From Mimachlamys varia (Eukaryota > Mollusca > Bivalvia > Pectinida > Pectinidae): a DNA stretch of 64,000 nt. Where the stretch lies: assembly GCA_947623455.1 (NCBI GenBank), contig OX392542.1:11415625-11479624 (forward strand), in the 5' to 3' direction. Below, piece after piece: positions 22,801-29,026 of this stretch (its first letter is position 1; the number at the start of each line of letters is the position of its first letter). Under the pieces are notes generated by a model. The model had not been told where the DNA came from, made no database searches, and saw only the letters and a program-made list of their open reading frames with translations. A program made the translations under genes and the position numbers.

Positions 22801-25676
22801 TTTTTTTCATTTCCAGTCATAAATTTTCGATATTTTTATTTTAAAGTATTTCAGTGATGTTTCCAACACGTTTCATTTAAATAAAAGCGTAACACTCTGT
22901 CGCAATAGCAAAGCTACCTGAAAATACGACCATGTGACACATTCTTCATACTTTTAAGTTTGTACAAATGGAGGGATTCATCACTTCCGTTGTGGATCAG
23001 TATGCGCACATCCTTCGGCGCGGATACCGGAAGGAGCTGTTTATAGCTTTTGTATGCTTCATTTCATTCCTTATAGGATTGTCCATGGTTTCAGAGGTAT
23101 GTTTGTTTCGATGTTTATGTTCTTGTAAAATCAAATTCAATAGCATGTATTGCTATATTAGCTTTAGATATGATCTTACAAAAGCACAGTTTTGTTAATT
23201 TAGAATCAATATTTAACATATATAGTGTTAGTAGCAATTTATTGCAACATACGTTTTCATGTTCTTAATTTTACTTGTAGTCTGAATCCTGTTCCGTTGA
23301 GGTTTATCACAAAGTTCAATTGTTAATGAAACAAATCAAATCATCTGGTATGCAAATGATTTCATTTAGCTCAATATCCATTGAGGTTTATACCATATAA
23401 GCCCGAATTGAACAATTGCTTATTCTTTAGCACCCATTTATACATTCCGTACGCTTTAGATATGTAAAATAGATGTAATTGTCACATAACATTGAACACC
23501 TAAATGCATGTGACGTTATATATGCTTATTTCGGTCAATCACCTTTGCAACAAAATTGGACCTTCGTCCAAGTTTATATTTTAAGAAGGTATTATAAGAA
23601 TACTACCCATGAAATAATGCGCTTCGAATCAGCAGATCCATACAAAAATGTTATTTTTTCATTCCAGGGAGGGATGTACGTTTTCCAAATATTTGACTAT
23701 TATTCTGGAAACCGAGTCATGCTTCTGATCGCTTTTACCGAATGTATAGCAATATCGTGGATTTATGGTAATGATTAATATTATATTATAGCATAGGCAT
23801 ATATACACCTGATATCATAAAGTATATCATAATGATAATTGTTATCGTGGTATCTACTGTAATTGGTAGTAATACAGTTGAAACTCCTACTAAGAATCAC
23901 TTGACCCAGAATCTTGTATAAAATATTTTGGATCTCAGCTAATGCTATATTGTATGACATGTTCAATATATCAACAATCAATCCCTTGCTTTATATTAAA
24001 ACATTTTCGTGATAGATATTTTCAACTTATTGTCTTATTTCACGCGCCATGTTTATCATATTGTACGTTTTTGTCAGGCATCAACCGATTCTACGACAAC
24101 GTTGAGATGATGTTGGGCCGGCGCATCAATAGGTACATGTGGGTGGCGTGGACAGTACTGTCACCGATGTTTTGTGCGGTATGTTTATGGAAATACCAAT
24201 CTTTTGTATAAGGCATCGTAAGACGATACGACCAGGTGTTCCGGAAGTTTAAGCGTATTTTATTTCATTAATGCAACCAATCTTTCAACAAAACGAATCC
24301 ATAAATACGGAAACAAAGTTTTAATTTTTCTTACAATGTTTGTTGGTAGATTGATTGTATCTACGCCCAGCTATTTCATAGAGACGTTAATATTGACAAA
24401 TGTTCCATCGGTGGTATTTATGTTCTATTTAATGTTTTTATCATAGGAACAGTATTAGTTATGTTGTATATGTTGTCATTTTTAAGACAAGATAAATTTC
24501 GCCCAAAGCAAGGCGGAAATGCACGACAAAACATAAGTAACTGTAAAATGTGTATATCTAAATTTATAAAATAAAATTTCCATGTAAATTTGTGAGTAGC
24601 TTGAACAATTGTTATATAAGCTCTATACGGGCATTTTGCAGGTCTTTTTCCTTATTGGGATCGTGACGTATTCCGAGCTGGATTATGTGCGGCCCCTGAC
24701 CACGTATCATTATCCTAACTGGGCTGTGGCGTTAGGATGGTCAATGGCCATGTCCTCCACCCTCTGGGTTCCAGCTCTAATCATCCATAAATTCATAAAG
24801 CACGGATTTTCAATGAAGGTAGGTAAATAAATATGGAGAGGTATTGCAATGATTATTGAACTCAGAATGGATAATGCTCGAGCAATAACCATGTAGACGT
24901 TCGGAGGAGTTTTATTTTTGTGCATGTCTAAACAGATGTCTCATAATTAGGACGGCCATATAATTCATACCCTAATGTGTATTGCTTCATACGTTTTGTT
25001 CTAATGCTTTGGAACATTTACATGTTGTTTCAGAGGTTTATGCTGATGTTTGTCTTTTTTTGTGTTGTTGCAGACGTTTAAGCTGGTATTTGTATATTTT
25101 GTGTGTTTCAGATGTTTATGCTGGTGATTGTCTATTGTGTTGTTTCAGACGTTTATGCTAATGTTTGTCCATTTTATGTTGTTTCAGACGCCTATGCTGA
25201 TGATTGTCTATTTTGTGTTGTTTCAGACGTTTAAGCTGATATTTGGCTATTTTGTGGTTTTCAGAATATTAAGCTTATGTTTGTATATTGTGTTGTTTCA
25301 GACGTTTATGCTGATGTTTGTTTATTGTATTGTTTCATATGGTTAAGATGGTGTTTGTCTATTGTGTGTTGTTTCAGACGTTTAAGCTGATATTTGTCTT
25401 TTTTTGTTGTTGTTTCAGACGTTTAACCTGATGTTTGTCTATTGTGCTGTTTCCGACGTTTATTCAGATGTTTGTATATTTTGTGTTGTTTCAGACTTTC
25501 AAGCTGATGTTTGTATATTATGTTGTTTCAGACGTTTAAGCTGATGTTTGTATATTATGTTGTTTCAGACGTTTAAGCTGATGCTTTCCCCGGTCGGTCT
25601 GAAGGATCATCAACTAAGGCCTGAGGACAGAGGCGAGAAGTCGCTACATAACTTACACAATGGACATAATGTCTAA
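1685..25676 (+). CDS. SLC6-A: Na+/Cl--dependent symporter of the GABA/taurine/betaine/creatine transporter type (13 exons)
   Basis: Coding exons are 1685-1886, 11283-11414, 12960-13200, 13557-13689, 14256-14390, 21142-21245, 22129-22253, 22539-22651, 22959-23096, 23668-23767, 24078-24178, 24642-24818 and 25569-25676. They sum to 1809 nt, giving 602 aa with the frame open throughout. Expected location is the plasma membrane, with 12 TM helices and cytosolic ends. Visible SLC6 hallmarks are [16 protein letters not shown] in TM1 (53-68), a Gly (G51) where monoamine carriers have Asp, the EL2 disulfide pair C152/C161 with sequons at N168, N171 and N175, Q289 and S293 in TM6, NSGTS in TM7, and GIDSQF in TM8 (Na2 site). 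The length is normal for the family. The substrate cannot be fixed: TM6 pocket residues (W292, S295, I298) differ from classic GABA carriers. Introns 5 and 6 begin with GC. A paralog, SLC6-B, lies tail to tail at 31515-59417. Confidence 0.93.
1887..2876 (+). other. SLC6-A intron 1, first part: no feature recognised
   Basis: Ordinary AT-rich intron sequence. I see no exon, RNA gene or clear repeat before the LINE fragment. Confidence 0.4.
2905..4945 (+). mobile_element. 5'-truncated, broken non-LTR retrotransposon (LINE), Jockey/CR1-like
   Basis: The reverse transcriptase reads from about 2960, with FRPIS, a Q-SGF stretch, [20 protein letters not shown] (ending 3396) and FADDTSLY (the FADD catalytic motif at 3456-3467). 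It runs on into the thumb and a C-terminal CxC..H...C cysteine motif near 4420-4475. A TAA at 3397-3399 interrupts the RT. A frameshift at the A-run 3583-3589 then moves the rest (to the stop ending 4647) into another frame. The endonuclease and ORF1 are missing, so the copy is 5' truncated and dead. The 3' end carries AATAAA near 4927. It lies in sense orientation inside intron 1 of SLC6-A. Exact clade not assigned. Confidence 0.85.
2964..4647 (+). pseudogene. LINE reverse transcriptase pseudogene (one stop, one frameshift)
   Basis: This is the coding part of the LINE copy. The RT palm motifs are readable in one frame up to the premature TAA at 3397-3399 and past it to about 3588. After the A7 run at 3583-3589 the reading continues in a second frame for about 350 codons, covering the thumb and the cysteine-rich C-terminus. 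No 5' endonuclease domain is present. It is not expected to make active enzyme. Confidence 0.82.
5040..5260 (+). repeat. Rep-A copy (3' part, + strand)
   Basis: This is the 3' half of an unclassified dispersed repeat that recurs through the window. The diagnostic string GATGAAGCAGAAGACGCTTA (here with an A for G) is followed by AACACCTGGTCTTATTCTCT, CTCCATGTAAATCTT, TTTAATCGATTTTGAGTT and TTTTGTTAACGCTTCGGTATT. The best full-length reference copy is at 29027-29440. It sits directly behind the LINE 3' end. Confidence 0.7.
5562..5870 (+). repeat. 16-bp minisatellite (about 19 units)
   Basis: Tandem units of GTTTACCACATTTATA with variation mainly at one position (CCACA/CCGCA/CCTCA) and TATA/TAAA. 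It lies in intron 1 of SLC6-A. The array is A/T-rich and non-coding. It is contiguous with no spacers, so it is not CRISPR-like. Confidence 0.9.
5871..6359 (+). other. intron 1 stretch, nothing recognised
   Basis: No exon or repeat identified. Confidence 0.35.
6360..6556 (+). mobile_element. SINE tail fragment
   Basis: The sequence from ATATTAGCAAGGTGG to GCGCTATATCAAATGTTGTA matches the 3' third of the fuller SINE ending at about 8152, which has the same two landmarks in the same order. No tRNA-like head is present, so this copy is 5' truncated. Confidence 0.6.
6557..7185 (+). other. intron 1 stretch, nothing recognised
   Basis: No exon, RNA gene or clear repeat. A short TCGAAATTTCGAGTTAG-type inverted motif occurs near 6731-6746. 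Confidence 0.3.
7186..7500 (+). mobile_element. tRNA-derived SINE, copy 1
   Basis: The head GGGCGGATTGGTCGAGTGGT resembles a tRNA 5' end with an A box. GTTTGATCCCC at 7238-7248 resembles a B box. A body follows (CTGTAGCATTCAGGTGAA, CCGTTGGAAACACG, TTCATCTCCAGCACACA). It is homologous to copy 2 at 7740-8152. The body continues directly after the B box, so it is a SINE and not a functional tRNA gene. Confidence 0.72.
7740..8152 (+). mobile_element. tRNA-derived SINE, copy 2 (internal deletion, full 3' tail)
   Basis: It starts like copy 1 but jumps from GGTCGAGTGGT straight to GAGAGTGTTTTTCTCC. About 75-80 bp, including the B box, is missing. The body and the tail GCGCTATATCAAATATTGTA ending in (ATT)n are present. 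The loss of the B box would disable its internal Pol III promoter. Confidence 0.7.
8153..11282 (+). other. SLC6-A intron 1, last part: nothing recognised
   Basis: About 3.1 kb of AT-rich intron. I see only small simple repeats, such as ATGATAAA units near 9170-9196 and T-runs near 10070-10110. Short open frames do not resemble known proteins. Confidence 0.4.
11283..11414 (+). CDS. SLC6-A exon 2 (TM2)
   Basis: Residues 68-112. It begins GAFLIPY and covers TM2 and intracellular loop 1. Acceptor TTTTCAG|GG, donor CCAAG|GTAAAT, phase 1 on both sides. The exon is 132 nt, identical in length to exon 2 of SLC6-B. Confidence 0.92.
11415..11859 (+). other. intron 2, first part: nothing recognised
   Basis: AT-rich intron without recognisable features. 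Confidence 0.3.
11860..11995. repeat. decayed copy of the ACTCG palindromic element
   Basis: TAAACTCGTTCAGTAATTAA, then CAAGGCTCGTGGA, then ATCGAACTCGTTTAATAAATT follow the same order as the better preserved palindrome at 40042-40190. The inverted arms are no longer well paired, so this copy is older. Confidence 0.5.
12260..12656. mobile_element. TTAA-flanked MITE, copy 1 (389 bp)
   Basis: Terminal inverted repeats start AGGCCTAATATACGTAACTT and end AAGTTACGTATATTGGGCCT. TTAA flanks both ends (12260-12263 and 12653-12656). It is homologous end to end to copies at 16437-16820 and 61788-62172. It has no coding capacity. A TTAA target duplication is typical of piggyBac-type mobilisation, though the terminal bases differ from the common piggyBac CCY start. 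Confidence 0.82.
12705..12943. mobile_element. CGCGAAA-rich MITE-like element beside exon 3
   Basis: The left end TAAACCATCTTATTTTCGC and the right end (GCGAAAATATGTTGGTTTA) are imperfect inverted repeats. The body is full of CGCGAAA/TTTCGCG motifs in both orientations. It ends about 20 bp before the exon 3 acceptor and therefore supplies part of the sequence where the intron 2 branch point should lie. Confidence 0.6.
12960..13200 (+). CDS. SLC6-A exon 3 (TM3 and large extracellular loop 2)
   Basis: Residues 112-192. It holds TM3 with the conserved CYY, then EL2 with the C152/C161 pair and three sequons (N168, N171, N175). Acceptor CCCCAG|GT, donor GGGA|GTAAGG, phase 2. Positions 12994-13131 are almost identical to SLC6-B exon 3 (one difference in 138), while the first 34 nt differ at many sites. 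Confidence 0.93.
13201..13556 (+). other. intron 3, nothing recognised
   Basis: Short intron with no repeat identified. It ends in a polypyrimidine tract and AACCAG. Confidence 0.4.
13557..13689 (+). CDS. SLC6-A exon 4 (TM4)
   Basis: Residues 192-236: end of EL2, then TM4 and the KGIRSSGK loop. Donor GGTAAG|GTGTGT, phase 0. The reading continues directly into exon 5 (VMYVTA). The first 52 nt differ from SLC6-B at 22 sites, but the last 81 nt differ at one. Confidence 0.92.
13690..14255 (+). other. intron 4
   Basis: The first ~55 nt resemble the same part of SLC6-B intron 4 (GTACGTCA, ATCCGGT, ATTTATA and ATATTGTA recur in order). The rest does not. No repeat element recognised. Confidence 0.4.
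14256..14390 (+). CDS. SLC6-A exon 5 (TM5)
   Basis: Residues 237-281, starting [12 protein letters not shown]. It ends GATGTCGGG and is followed by GCAAGT, so intron 5 uses a GC donor; SLC6-B has GTATGT at the same point. 135 nt in both paralogs. The first 78 nt differ from B at only two sites. Confidence 0.9.
14391..14838 (+). other. intron 5, first part: nothing recognised
   Basis: It starts with the GC donor (GCAAGT). No repeat identified before the CCGTAG-rich element. Confidence 0.35.
14839..15498. mobile_element. CCGTAG-rich MITE-like element (~660 bp)
   Basis: The ends AAAGCCCCGGTCATATTGGG and, inverted, GAAGGCCCAGTCACAC are imperfect terminal inverted repeats. The interior is markedly more GC- and CG-rich than its surroundings and is packed with variants of CCGTAGT, CCGTGG and TACGG on both strands. 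This suggests growth by repeated copying of a short word. It has no credible ORF; the open frames are by-products of the repeat. Confidence 0.6.
15499..16317 (+). other. intron 5 stretch, nothing recognised
   Basis: No exon or clear repeat. Confidence 0.3.
16318..16990 (-). repeat. Rep-A copy split by a MITE (- strand)
   Basis: The left part, about 16318-16432, matches the reverse complement of the Rep-A 3' end (AGCGTCAACACAACCATGAT, ATTGATTAAACTCG, GAGACTGCTGAAA). The right part, from 16825, continues the same repeat (GACCAGCCTAGGTATTCCAG, GTAAGCGTTTTCTGCTTCAT). The MITE at 16437-16820 lies between them with TTAA on both sides. Confidence 0.72.
16433..16824. mobile_element. TTAA-flanked MITE, copy 2 (384 bp), nested in Rep-A
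   Basis: TIRs AGGCCCAATATACGTAACTT and AAGTTACGTATATTGGGCCT, with TTAA at 16433-16436 and 16821-16824. Removing the element and one TTAA restores Rep-A continuity. That supports TTAA as the true target duplication and shows that the MITE jumped after Rep-A. Confidence 0.85.
17086..17465 (-). repeat. Rep-A copy, near full length (- strand)
   Basis: Reverse complement of Rep-A over nearly its full length: GCCGTCAACAAAACCATAAT, GAGACCCTTGTAAAAG, GACCAGGTGTTCCGGAAG, TTCTGCTTCATCGACGACAC, ATTGTCAATCAC, CCAAGATGGCGACC, then CATAGTTCTCATCAACC. The chance frames within it are not genes. Confidence 0.72.
17888..18050. repeat. large palindrome (~75 bp arms, 4-nt centre)
   Basis: The left arm from AAGACTCTTTCAT (17891) and the right arm ending ATGAAAGAGTCTTTT (18048) pair almost completely across CTTG at 17967-17970. 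The inner arms include TAGGGATATTCCACCC and CACAAAATGTGGT. It could extrude as a cruciform or fold as a long RNA hairpin. It probably belongs to a fold-back element reaching to about 18450. Confidence 0.85.
18357..18386. repeat. short perfect inverted repeat
   Basis: GCTATGTAAGA and TCTTACATAGC form 11-bp arms around an 8-nt loop. It lies near a TGACGTCA site (about 18336), within the same presumed fold-back element as the large palindrome upstream. Confidence 0.6.
18481..19514 (+). other. intron 5 stretch, nothing recognised
   Basis: No exon or clear repeat before the 38-bp minisatellite. Confidence 0.3.
19515..20690 (+). repeat. 38-bp minisatellite (about 31 units)
   Basis: Units follow AGAGCCAGTTCCGGTTCTGT plus ATTGAGATAGACGTATCC, with frequent variants (ATTCGGATAG, ATTTGGATAG, GGTTATG). 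It lies in intron 5 of SLC6-A, about 450 bp upstream of exon 6. The open frames inside are repeat by-products. Confidence 0.92.
20691..21141 (+). other. end of intron 5
   Basis: Unique-looking sequence ending in the acceptor TTATGTTGCAG. No repeat identified. Confidence 0.35.
21142..21245 (+). CDS. SLC6-A exon 6 (TM6, substrate pocket)
   Basis: Residues 282-316, with Q289, W292, S293, Y294, S295 and I298 in the unwound TM6 region, then the conserved GSYNKF. It ends CTTACAG followed by GCACTG, a second GC donor; SLC6-B has GTATGA here. 104 nt, phase 2, so skipping it would break the frame. Confidence 0.88.
21412..21640 (+). repeat. ~70-bp tandem repeat, four degenerate units
   Basis: Each unit has TTTGCTTATACAGAATGACC, then a T-rich TTTATTTTTGTTTTGAAA part. 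The fourth unit is the most diverged. It lies in intron 6. Confidence 0.7.
21950..22115 (+). repeat. T-rich degenerate repeat before exon 7
   Basis: Repeated TTTTTCAATTTGAATTG-like words in a long T/C-rich run that leads into the exon 7 acceptor region. It is probably a low-complexity expansion of the pyrimidine tract. Confidence 0.5.
22129..22253 (+). CDS. SLC6-A exon 7 (TM7)
   Basis: Residues 316-358, [14 protein letters not shown] onward. The Ser of NSGTS aligns with a chloride-site Ser in the family. Acceptor TTTACAG|A, donor GTCAG|GTAACT, phase 1. Confidence 0.92.
22539..22651 (+). CDS. SLC6-A exon 8 (EL4 and TM8)
   Basis: Residues 358-395, [16 protein letters not shown] through GIDSQ, the Na2-site helix. 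Donor GCCAG|GTATAC, phase 0. It differs from SLC6-B exon 8 at 24 of 113 sites, nearly all silent, which contrasts sharply with exons 3-5. Confidence 0.93.
22652..22958 (+). other. intron 8, nothing recognised
   Basis: AT-rich intron of about 300 nt ending CTTTTAAG. Confidence 0.35.
22959..23096 (+). CDS. SLC6-A exon 9 (TM9)
   Basis: Residues 396-441, starting [15 protein letters not shown] and ending LSMVSE. The acceptor is TTTTAAG rather than CAG; the same exon edge is used in SLC6-B (TTTTAG). Donor AGAG|GTATGT, phase 0. Confidence 0.9.
23097..23667 (+). other. intron 9, nothing recognised
   Basis: No repeat or exon seen. Confidence 0.35.
23668..23767 (+). CDS. SLC6-A exon 10 (TM10)
   Basis: Residues 442-475, [17 protein letters not shown] onward. 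This is a signature of the GABA/taurine/creatine branch. Acceptor ATTCCAG, donor TATG|GTAATG, phase 1. Confidence 0.92.
23768..24077 (+). other. intron 10, nothing recognised
   Basis: AT-rich intron of about 310 nt; no feature seen. Confidence 0.3.
24078..24178 (+). CDS. SLC6-A exon 11 (intracellular loop 5 and TM11 start)
   Basis: Residues 475-508, [16 protein letters not shown] then the start of TM11. Acceptor TTGTCAG, donor TGCG|GTATGT, phase 0. Confidence 0.92.
24226..24280 (-). repeat. Rep-A fragment
   Basis: GACCAGGTGTTCCGGAAGTT and a following AAGCGTATTTTATTTCAT match the reverse complement of the Rep-A core. Only about 50 bp remains. Confidence 0.5.
24281..24641 (+). other. rest of intron 11
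   Basis: No further feature recognised. Confidence 0.3.
24642..24818 (+). CDS. SLC6-A exon 12 (end of TM11, TM12)
   Basis: Residues 509-567, [15 protein letters not shown] through KHGFSMK. Acceptor TTTGCAG, donor GAAG|GTAGGT, phase 0, 177 nt in both paralogs. Confidence 0.92.
25024..25568 (+). repeat. minisatellite built from the exon 13 splice acceptor (14 decoy units)
   Basis: Units of 36-41 bp read TTGTATATTATGTTGTTTCAG then ACGTTTAAGCTGATG, that is a pyrimidine tract, an acceptor AG and the first codons of exon 13. Copies start after the AG at 25034, 25074, 25112, 25149, 25188, 25227, 25265, 25302, 25378, 25419, 25495 and 25532. Two damaged copies lie near 25338 and 25456. The real exon is the 15th unit, at 25569. 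The array is the 3' half of intron 12 and looks like serial duplication of the true splice junction. Confidence 0.9.
25569..25676 (+). CDS. SLC6-A exon 13 (C-terminal tail)
   Basis: Residues 568-602 and the stop TAA at 25674-25676. [20 protein letters not shown] matches the SLC6-B tail ([16 protein letters not shown]), which confirms this copy of the acceptor as the one that yields a family-like C-terminus. The tail is hydrophilic and cytosolic. Confidence 0.9.
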   Translation, partial: TFKLMLSPVGLKDHQLRPEDRGEKSLHNLHNGHNV

Positions 25677-25752
25677 CTAGCCGATAGAAAGATCAACATC
25701 GTTTCTGTATCCGATCTATATACGATTTTTGTTTGAGGTGTAAATACATTTG

Positions 25753-25758
25753 AATAAA
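25753..25758 (+). terminator. polyadenylation signal of SLC6-A (AATAAA)
   Basis: AATAAA lies 77 nt after the stop codon, in AT-rich sequence, and is the first such hexamer downstream. Position and spacing fit a short 3' UTR. Confidence 0.6.
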
Positions 25759-25759
25759 T

Positions 25760-26625
25760 AATATTTTAAAAGCTGAATATATCACCATGATTGAAGTATA
25801 CCGCCTTAAACTTCATGTTTCATGTGTGGAAACACTTTGGAAAAAACATTTCACATTCAATCTCCTTCTGAGGTCGATTTATAACTCCTCTTTTATGTCA
25901 TGATAAACAAAGCGGCATTTATCTTCACGCAGACATATATAGACGCATCACTATCATTTACTTCTCCGACACACATCTGTTCTCATGTATGCTATCTTAT
26001 CCAGTTTAAGCGATTTTTCAATCAAAGGGAGGTTACTCTGAAATACACATCACCTAAAACATCATACTCATTAGAAAAAGTACAAAAAGGAATTAGTATT
26101 CAAATGTTACATTCTAATTAAATGTTCTAATTTAATATATAAACCAGCGTATATACGTGTTGGATGTTAGCTAAGATGTCTACGGACAGCTTGAGAAGAA
26201 CATTGATTAATGCACTATGTTTGGGATTTGAAAATTTTAACATGCATTTAAATTTCTAGACGACGAACAGGTGTTTCTGTCAGGAAAACCATTCTTTCTT
26301 GTGTTATTTCGTTGTTTTACTGATTTACCTGAATAACGTTAATGTTACTAATCAGGAGTCTGTGTGGTTTTATTCGGATATTGAATAATCAATTAAATCA
26401 TTGTTTCGCTTAATTGTTTTAATGATATATTATGGATAAATGTCATTAAATATAGTGTCCCGGCTGTTAAATATTCTTTGTGAACTTTTATAGTTTATAA
26501 TAAACAATTTTTTCACAAATTGATATTCAAATTTTTTTAATGGAATGCATAAATGCTAACTTTATGTATTGCACAACAATTATGAAACATGTCATTTCAA
26601 TTGTAAATTATCATTCTTGTTGGGT
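25760..26625. other. intergenic, nothing recognised
   Basis: AT-rich spacer after SLC6-A. No ORF with a recognisable domain and no clear repeat. Confidence 0.35.
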
Positions 26626-26629
26626 TAAA

Positions 26630-26792
26630 TGTTATTGCGAGGGTCTGATTTTGGGAGGAAACGGAGTAACTGATGAAAGCTAACGTGGTCGGGCAGGTGA
26701 CCTTATTTCATCTCGCATTCGGTCGACGAATCGAACCCAGGCTCCCTTGACAAGTGCACTTACCAATGCACCGCTCGACCACCTAAAAAGTA
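26630..26792 (-). mobile_element. tRNA-derived SINE on the - strand
   Basis: The reverse complement reads GGTGGTCGAGCGGTGCATTG (A-box-like) and then GGGTTCGATTC (B box, near 26730). A non-tRNA body follows, including CGACCACGTTAGCTTTC and CTCCGTTTCCTCCCAAAATC. It is a different family from the SINEs at 7186 and 7740. I could not fold it into a full cloverleaf, so it is not called as a tRNA gene. Confidence 0.6.
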
Positions 26793-26799
26793 ATGAATA

Positions 26800-27836
26800 T
26801 TTGTTTTCGTTGTGAGAAAATATTGTTAGATGAGGAATATGTCATCTGGTGTAGCAAATATGATGGGAATTGTGACATCATGCTATCACCGAGCACAGAT
26901 ATTCTAACTGACTCACGGTTCAGCTCCGTTTACCTGACGTGTTAGTATTAGATACAACACCCATTGTCGTTCTGCATGGTTAGCGGACGTGAAACTTTGC
27001 CATGTTTAACAGGAATCATTTATGACGAAGAAGGAGTTTTGGACTGACATTTTCCGTCGGTGTTTTGAATTAATATATATTTAACTTCATATTGTCACAA
27101 AATCAATATAAAATTCAGCAGTAAACATGGCGAGCTTACCTGCGTGTGTGTTTAAGCTACGCATAATTTGGATGTAGAGTAGAATAAGGAATATTTGTTC
27201 AGAAACCTTGCGTGCGAAAGGCTTTATAGCAAAGGATGTGCAGCACCCGTACCCTCTCAACCCATTCCCCTTGCCTTTCCTCCTACATACTTTATCCCTT
27301 CTACTCTCTTTCCTATCTTTTCTCCTTCACCGAAGGTCGCAAGGCCATGTGAGGACGTTAAACTCTCAAAATAAATAGAAACTAAATAGCAGCACCCGTT
27401 AGAATTTTTTACAGTACAGGTTTAAGAATCATTCAAGAGTACTCTACCATGCGGACTTTCAAACACTCTGATCTGTGACTCAGCTTAAAAAGCTAACGCC
27501 ATGGCATGGTGTACTAAACTAGTAAAGTGAACTGTTAGAACATATCGAGACGTGCCGTACTGGTATACTGTTGGCAGTCATAGGGACAGGTAATATAATC
27601 TACCATCCAGTCCTTTAGTAAATGTTAAAATGAAGCTACAAAGATTACCCGGATGACCCTACTCTTGTATTTGTCTAACGATACCGCTTCCCTCAGGGGT
27701 GGCAGACTCTGCTGGTGGATTTGTTAGACTTCGATGTTTGCTGGAGCCTCCATAGCCATAGTTATTCTCATTTGAGAAGTGGCACGGTACATAATATACA
27801 CATTTTCGCAGTAAATGATTTGAAAGTGTACAGCAC
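26800..27836. other. intergenic, little recognised
   Basis: A C/T-rich run at 27255-27330 followed by AAGGTCGCAAGGCCATGTGA and GGACGTTAAACTC near 27345-27370 may be the 3' end of another retroelement. Otherwise nothing is seen. Confidence 0.3.
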
Positions 27837-28058
27837 TAGTTTAATTTTACTTCTAAATTCATAAGTAAATGGGTTTTACGCAACTGTACCTTCTGCTTCT
27901 CTTTAGTTTAGAAATTTTGGATTCCCCCCTTTAGTTCCCTAGCATCACTGAAAAGTCCTTGGATAACGAAATACCTGTATGATGCAGTTTTATTATTTTT
28001 TTTGGCATACTGTATCTATTACTAAATTAAAAAGGTGCAGCATATGTGTGTGTTACAT
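27837..28058 (+). mobile_element. ribozyme-bearing short repeat, copy 1 (inactive hammerhead)
   Basis: It is homologous over about 220 bp to 57800-58022. It contains a hammerhead remnant at 27942-27985. The GCATCA/TGATGC stem I is kept, but the core reads CTGAAAA in place of CTGANGA (the invariant G is lost at 27953), and stem II has a mismatch (GTC against AAC). It is probably a dead member of a retrozyme-like or Penelope-related family. Confidence 0.65.
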
Positions 28059-28527
28059 CTCTAAACACAGATGGTGGACCATTATATGTTTTTATGTATA
28101 TAATTTGAGAAACCTTATTTTTAATATATTTGCAAGCTATAAACAACTAAGGTAATTTTGAGAGACACCTGTTATTAACAAGTAAGATATAATGATTATA
28201 GCCTTTTGCCATATCTTGGATATGTGTCCTGGGTATAACTGTCGGACGTCGTGCTGATATAATGTTATATTTACATTTGCTCTGCATTTTCCCCATTGAC
28301 ACAATGCTACGAGTCAGTTGCTGTCATACGCCTATAATACCCAGTGCTCCGAGTATAACAACCTTTGCCATTGTGCCGTCATCAATCTCTATTGTGATGT
28401 CATCAAATTCATTGTTGTATACACTTGGTTTGCTGTTCAAAGTTGGTTCGAAGTAACTAAATAAAGAACAATAATTCTATTAAAATGTAAAAATTATAAG
28501 TAATGATCATTTTAGCAAATAGTAATA
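28059..28527. other. intergenic, nothing recognised
   Basis: No gene or clear repeat. Confidence 0.3.
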
Positions 28528-28628
28528 CAGTCCTAAAACACACATTACTATCGCTGACAAACTTGCATAAAGCCCTACTGGGCTTTATTCAGTTTGTCAT
28601 CCATAGCAATGTGTGTTATAGGACTGTA
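28526..28628. mobile_element. palindromic mini-MITE, copy 1 (~100 bp)
   Basis: CAGTCCTAAAACACACATTA at the left pairs with the inverted TGTGTGTTATAGGACTG at the right. AGTTTGTC-type inner arms and a central AAAGCCC/GGGCTTT hairpin follow. TA flanks both ends, which suggests a TA target duplication (Tc1/mariner type). A second copy lies at 56164-56252. Confidence 0.75.
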
Positions 28629-28639
28629 ACAACATTTCC

Positions 28640-29025
28640 TAAAACATCCATTGTTTAAATGTTGTCAATCATATCTCTCAGTATTCGCGTTGACAATATC
28701 TTGTCCACACTACTGCAAGTATTCCAGGAACTCCCTTTAAATATCGTTAGCTTTGGAAGGTTTATTTGTCGGATCCAGGAGTTGGTAACACACACGATTC
28801 TGTATTACAACTTAAAATGTGTACGTTTCAACAATCAACTTTCAACACTACAATGGCTATCCATTTTTGTTGATTATCTAGCTGACATCACTTTCACCAC
28901 TATCGAGTTGTTCAAGTATATGATTTTATTGATTCTCTCGATCGTTACTTAAACTATTTCAAACACGTATTTGATTCGTTATTCTAGGGCTTGCTCTGAA
29001 TATCGGCATGTTTGTGATATATATT
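28640..29025. other. intergenic, nothing recognised
   Basis: A 97-codon open frame on the + strand here has no recognisable domain and is probably chance. Confidence 0.3.
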
Positions 29026-29026
29026 A

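Noticed and set aside
26715..26792. Possible tRNA gene on the - strand
   Set aside because: No convincing cloverleaf, and it is followed by a SINE body.
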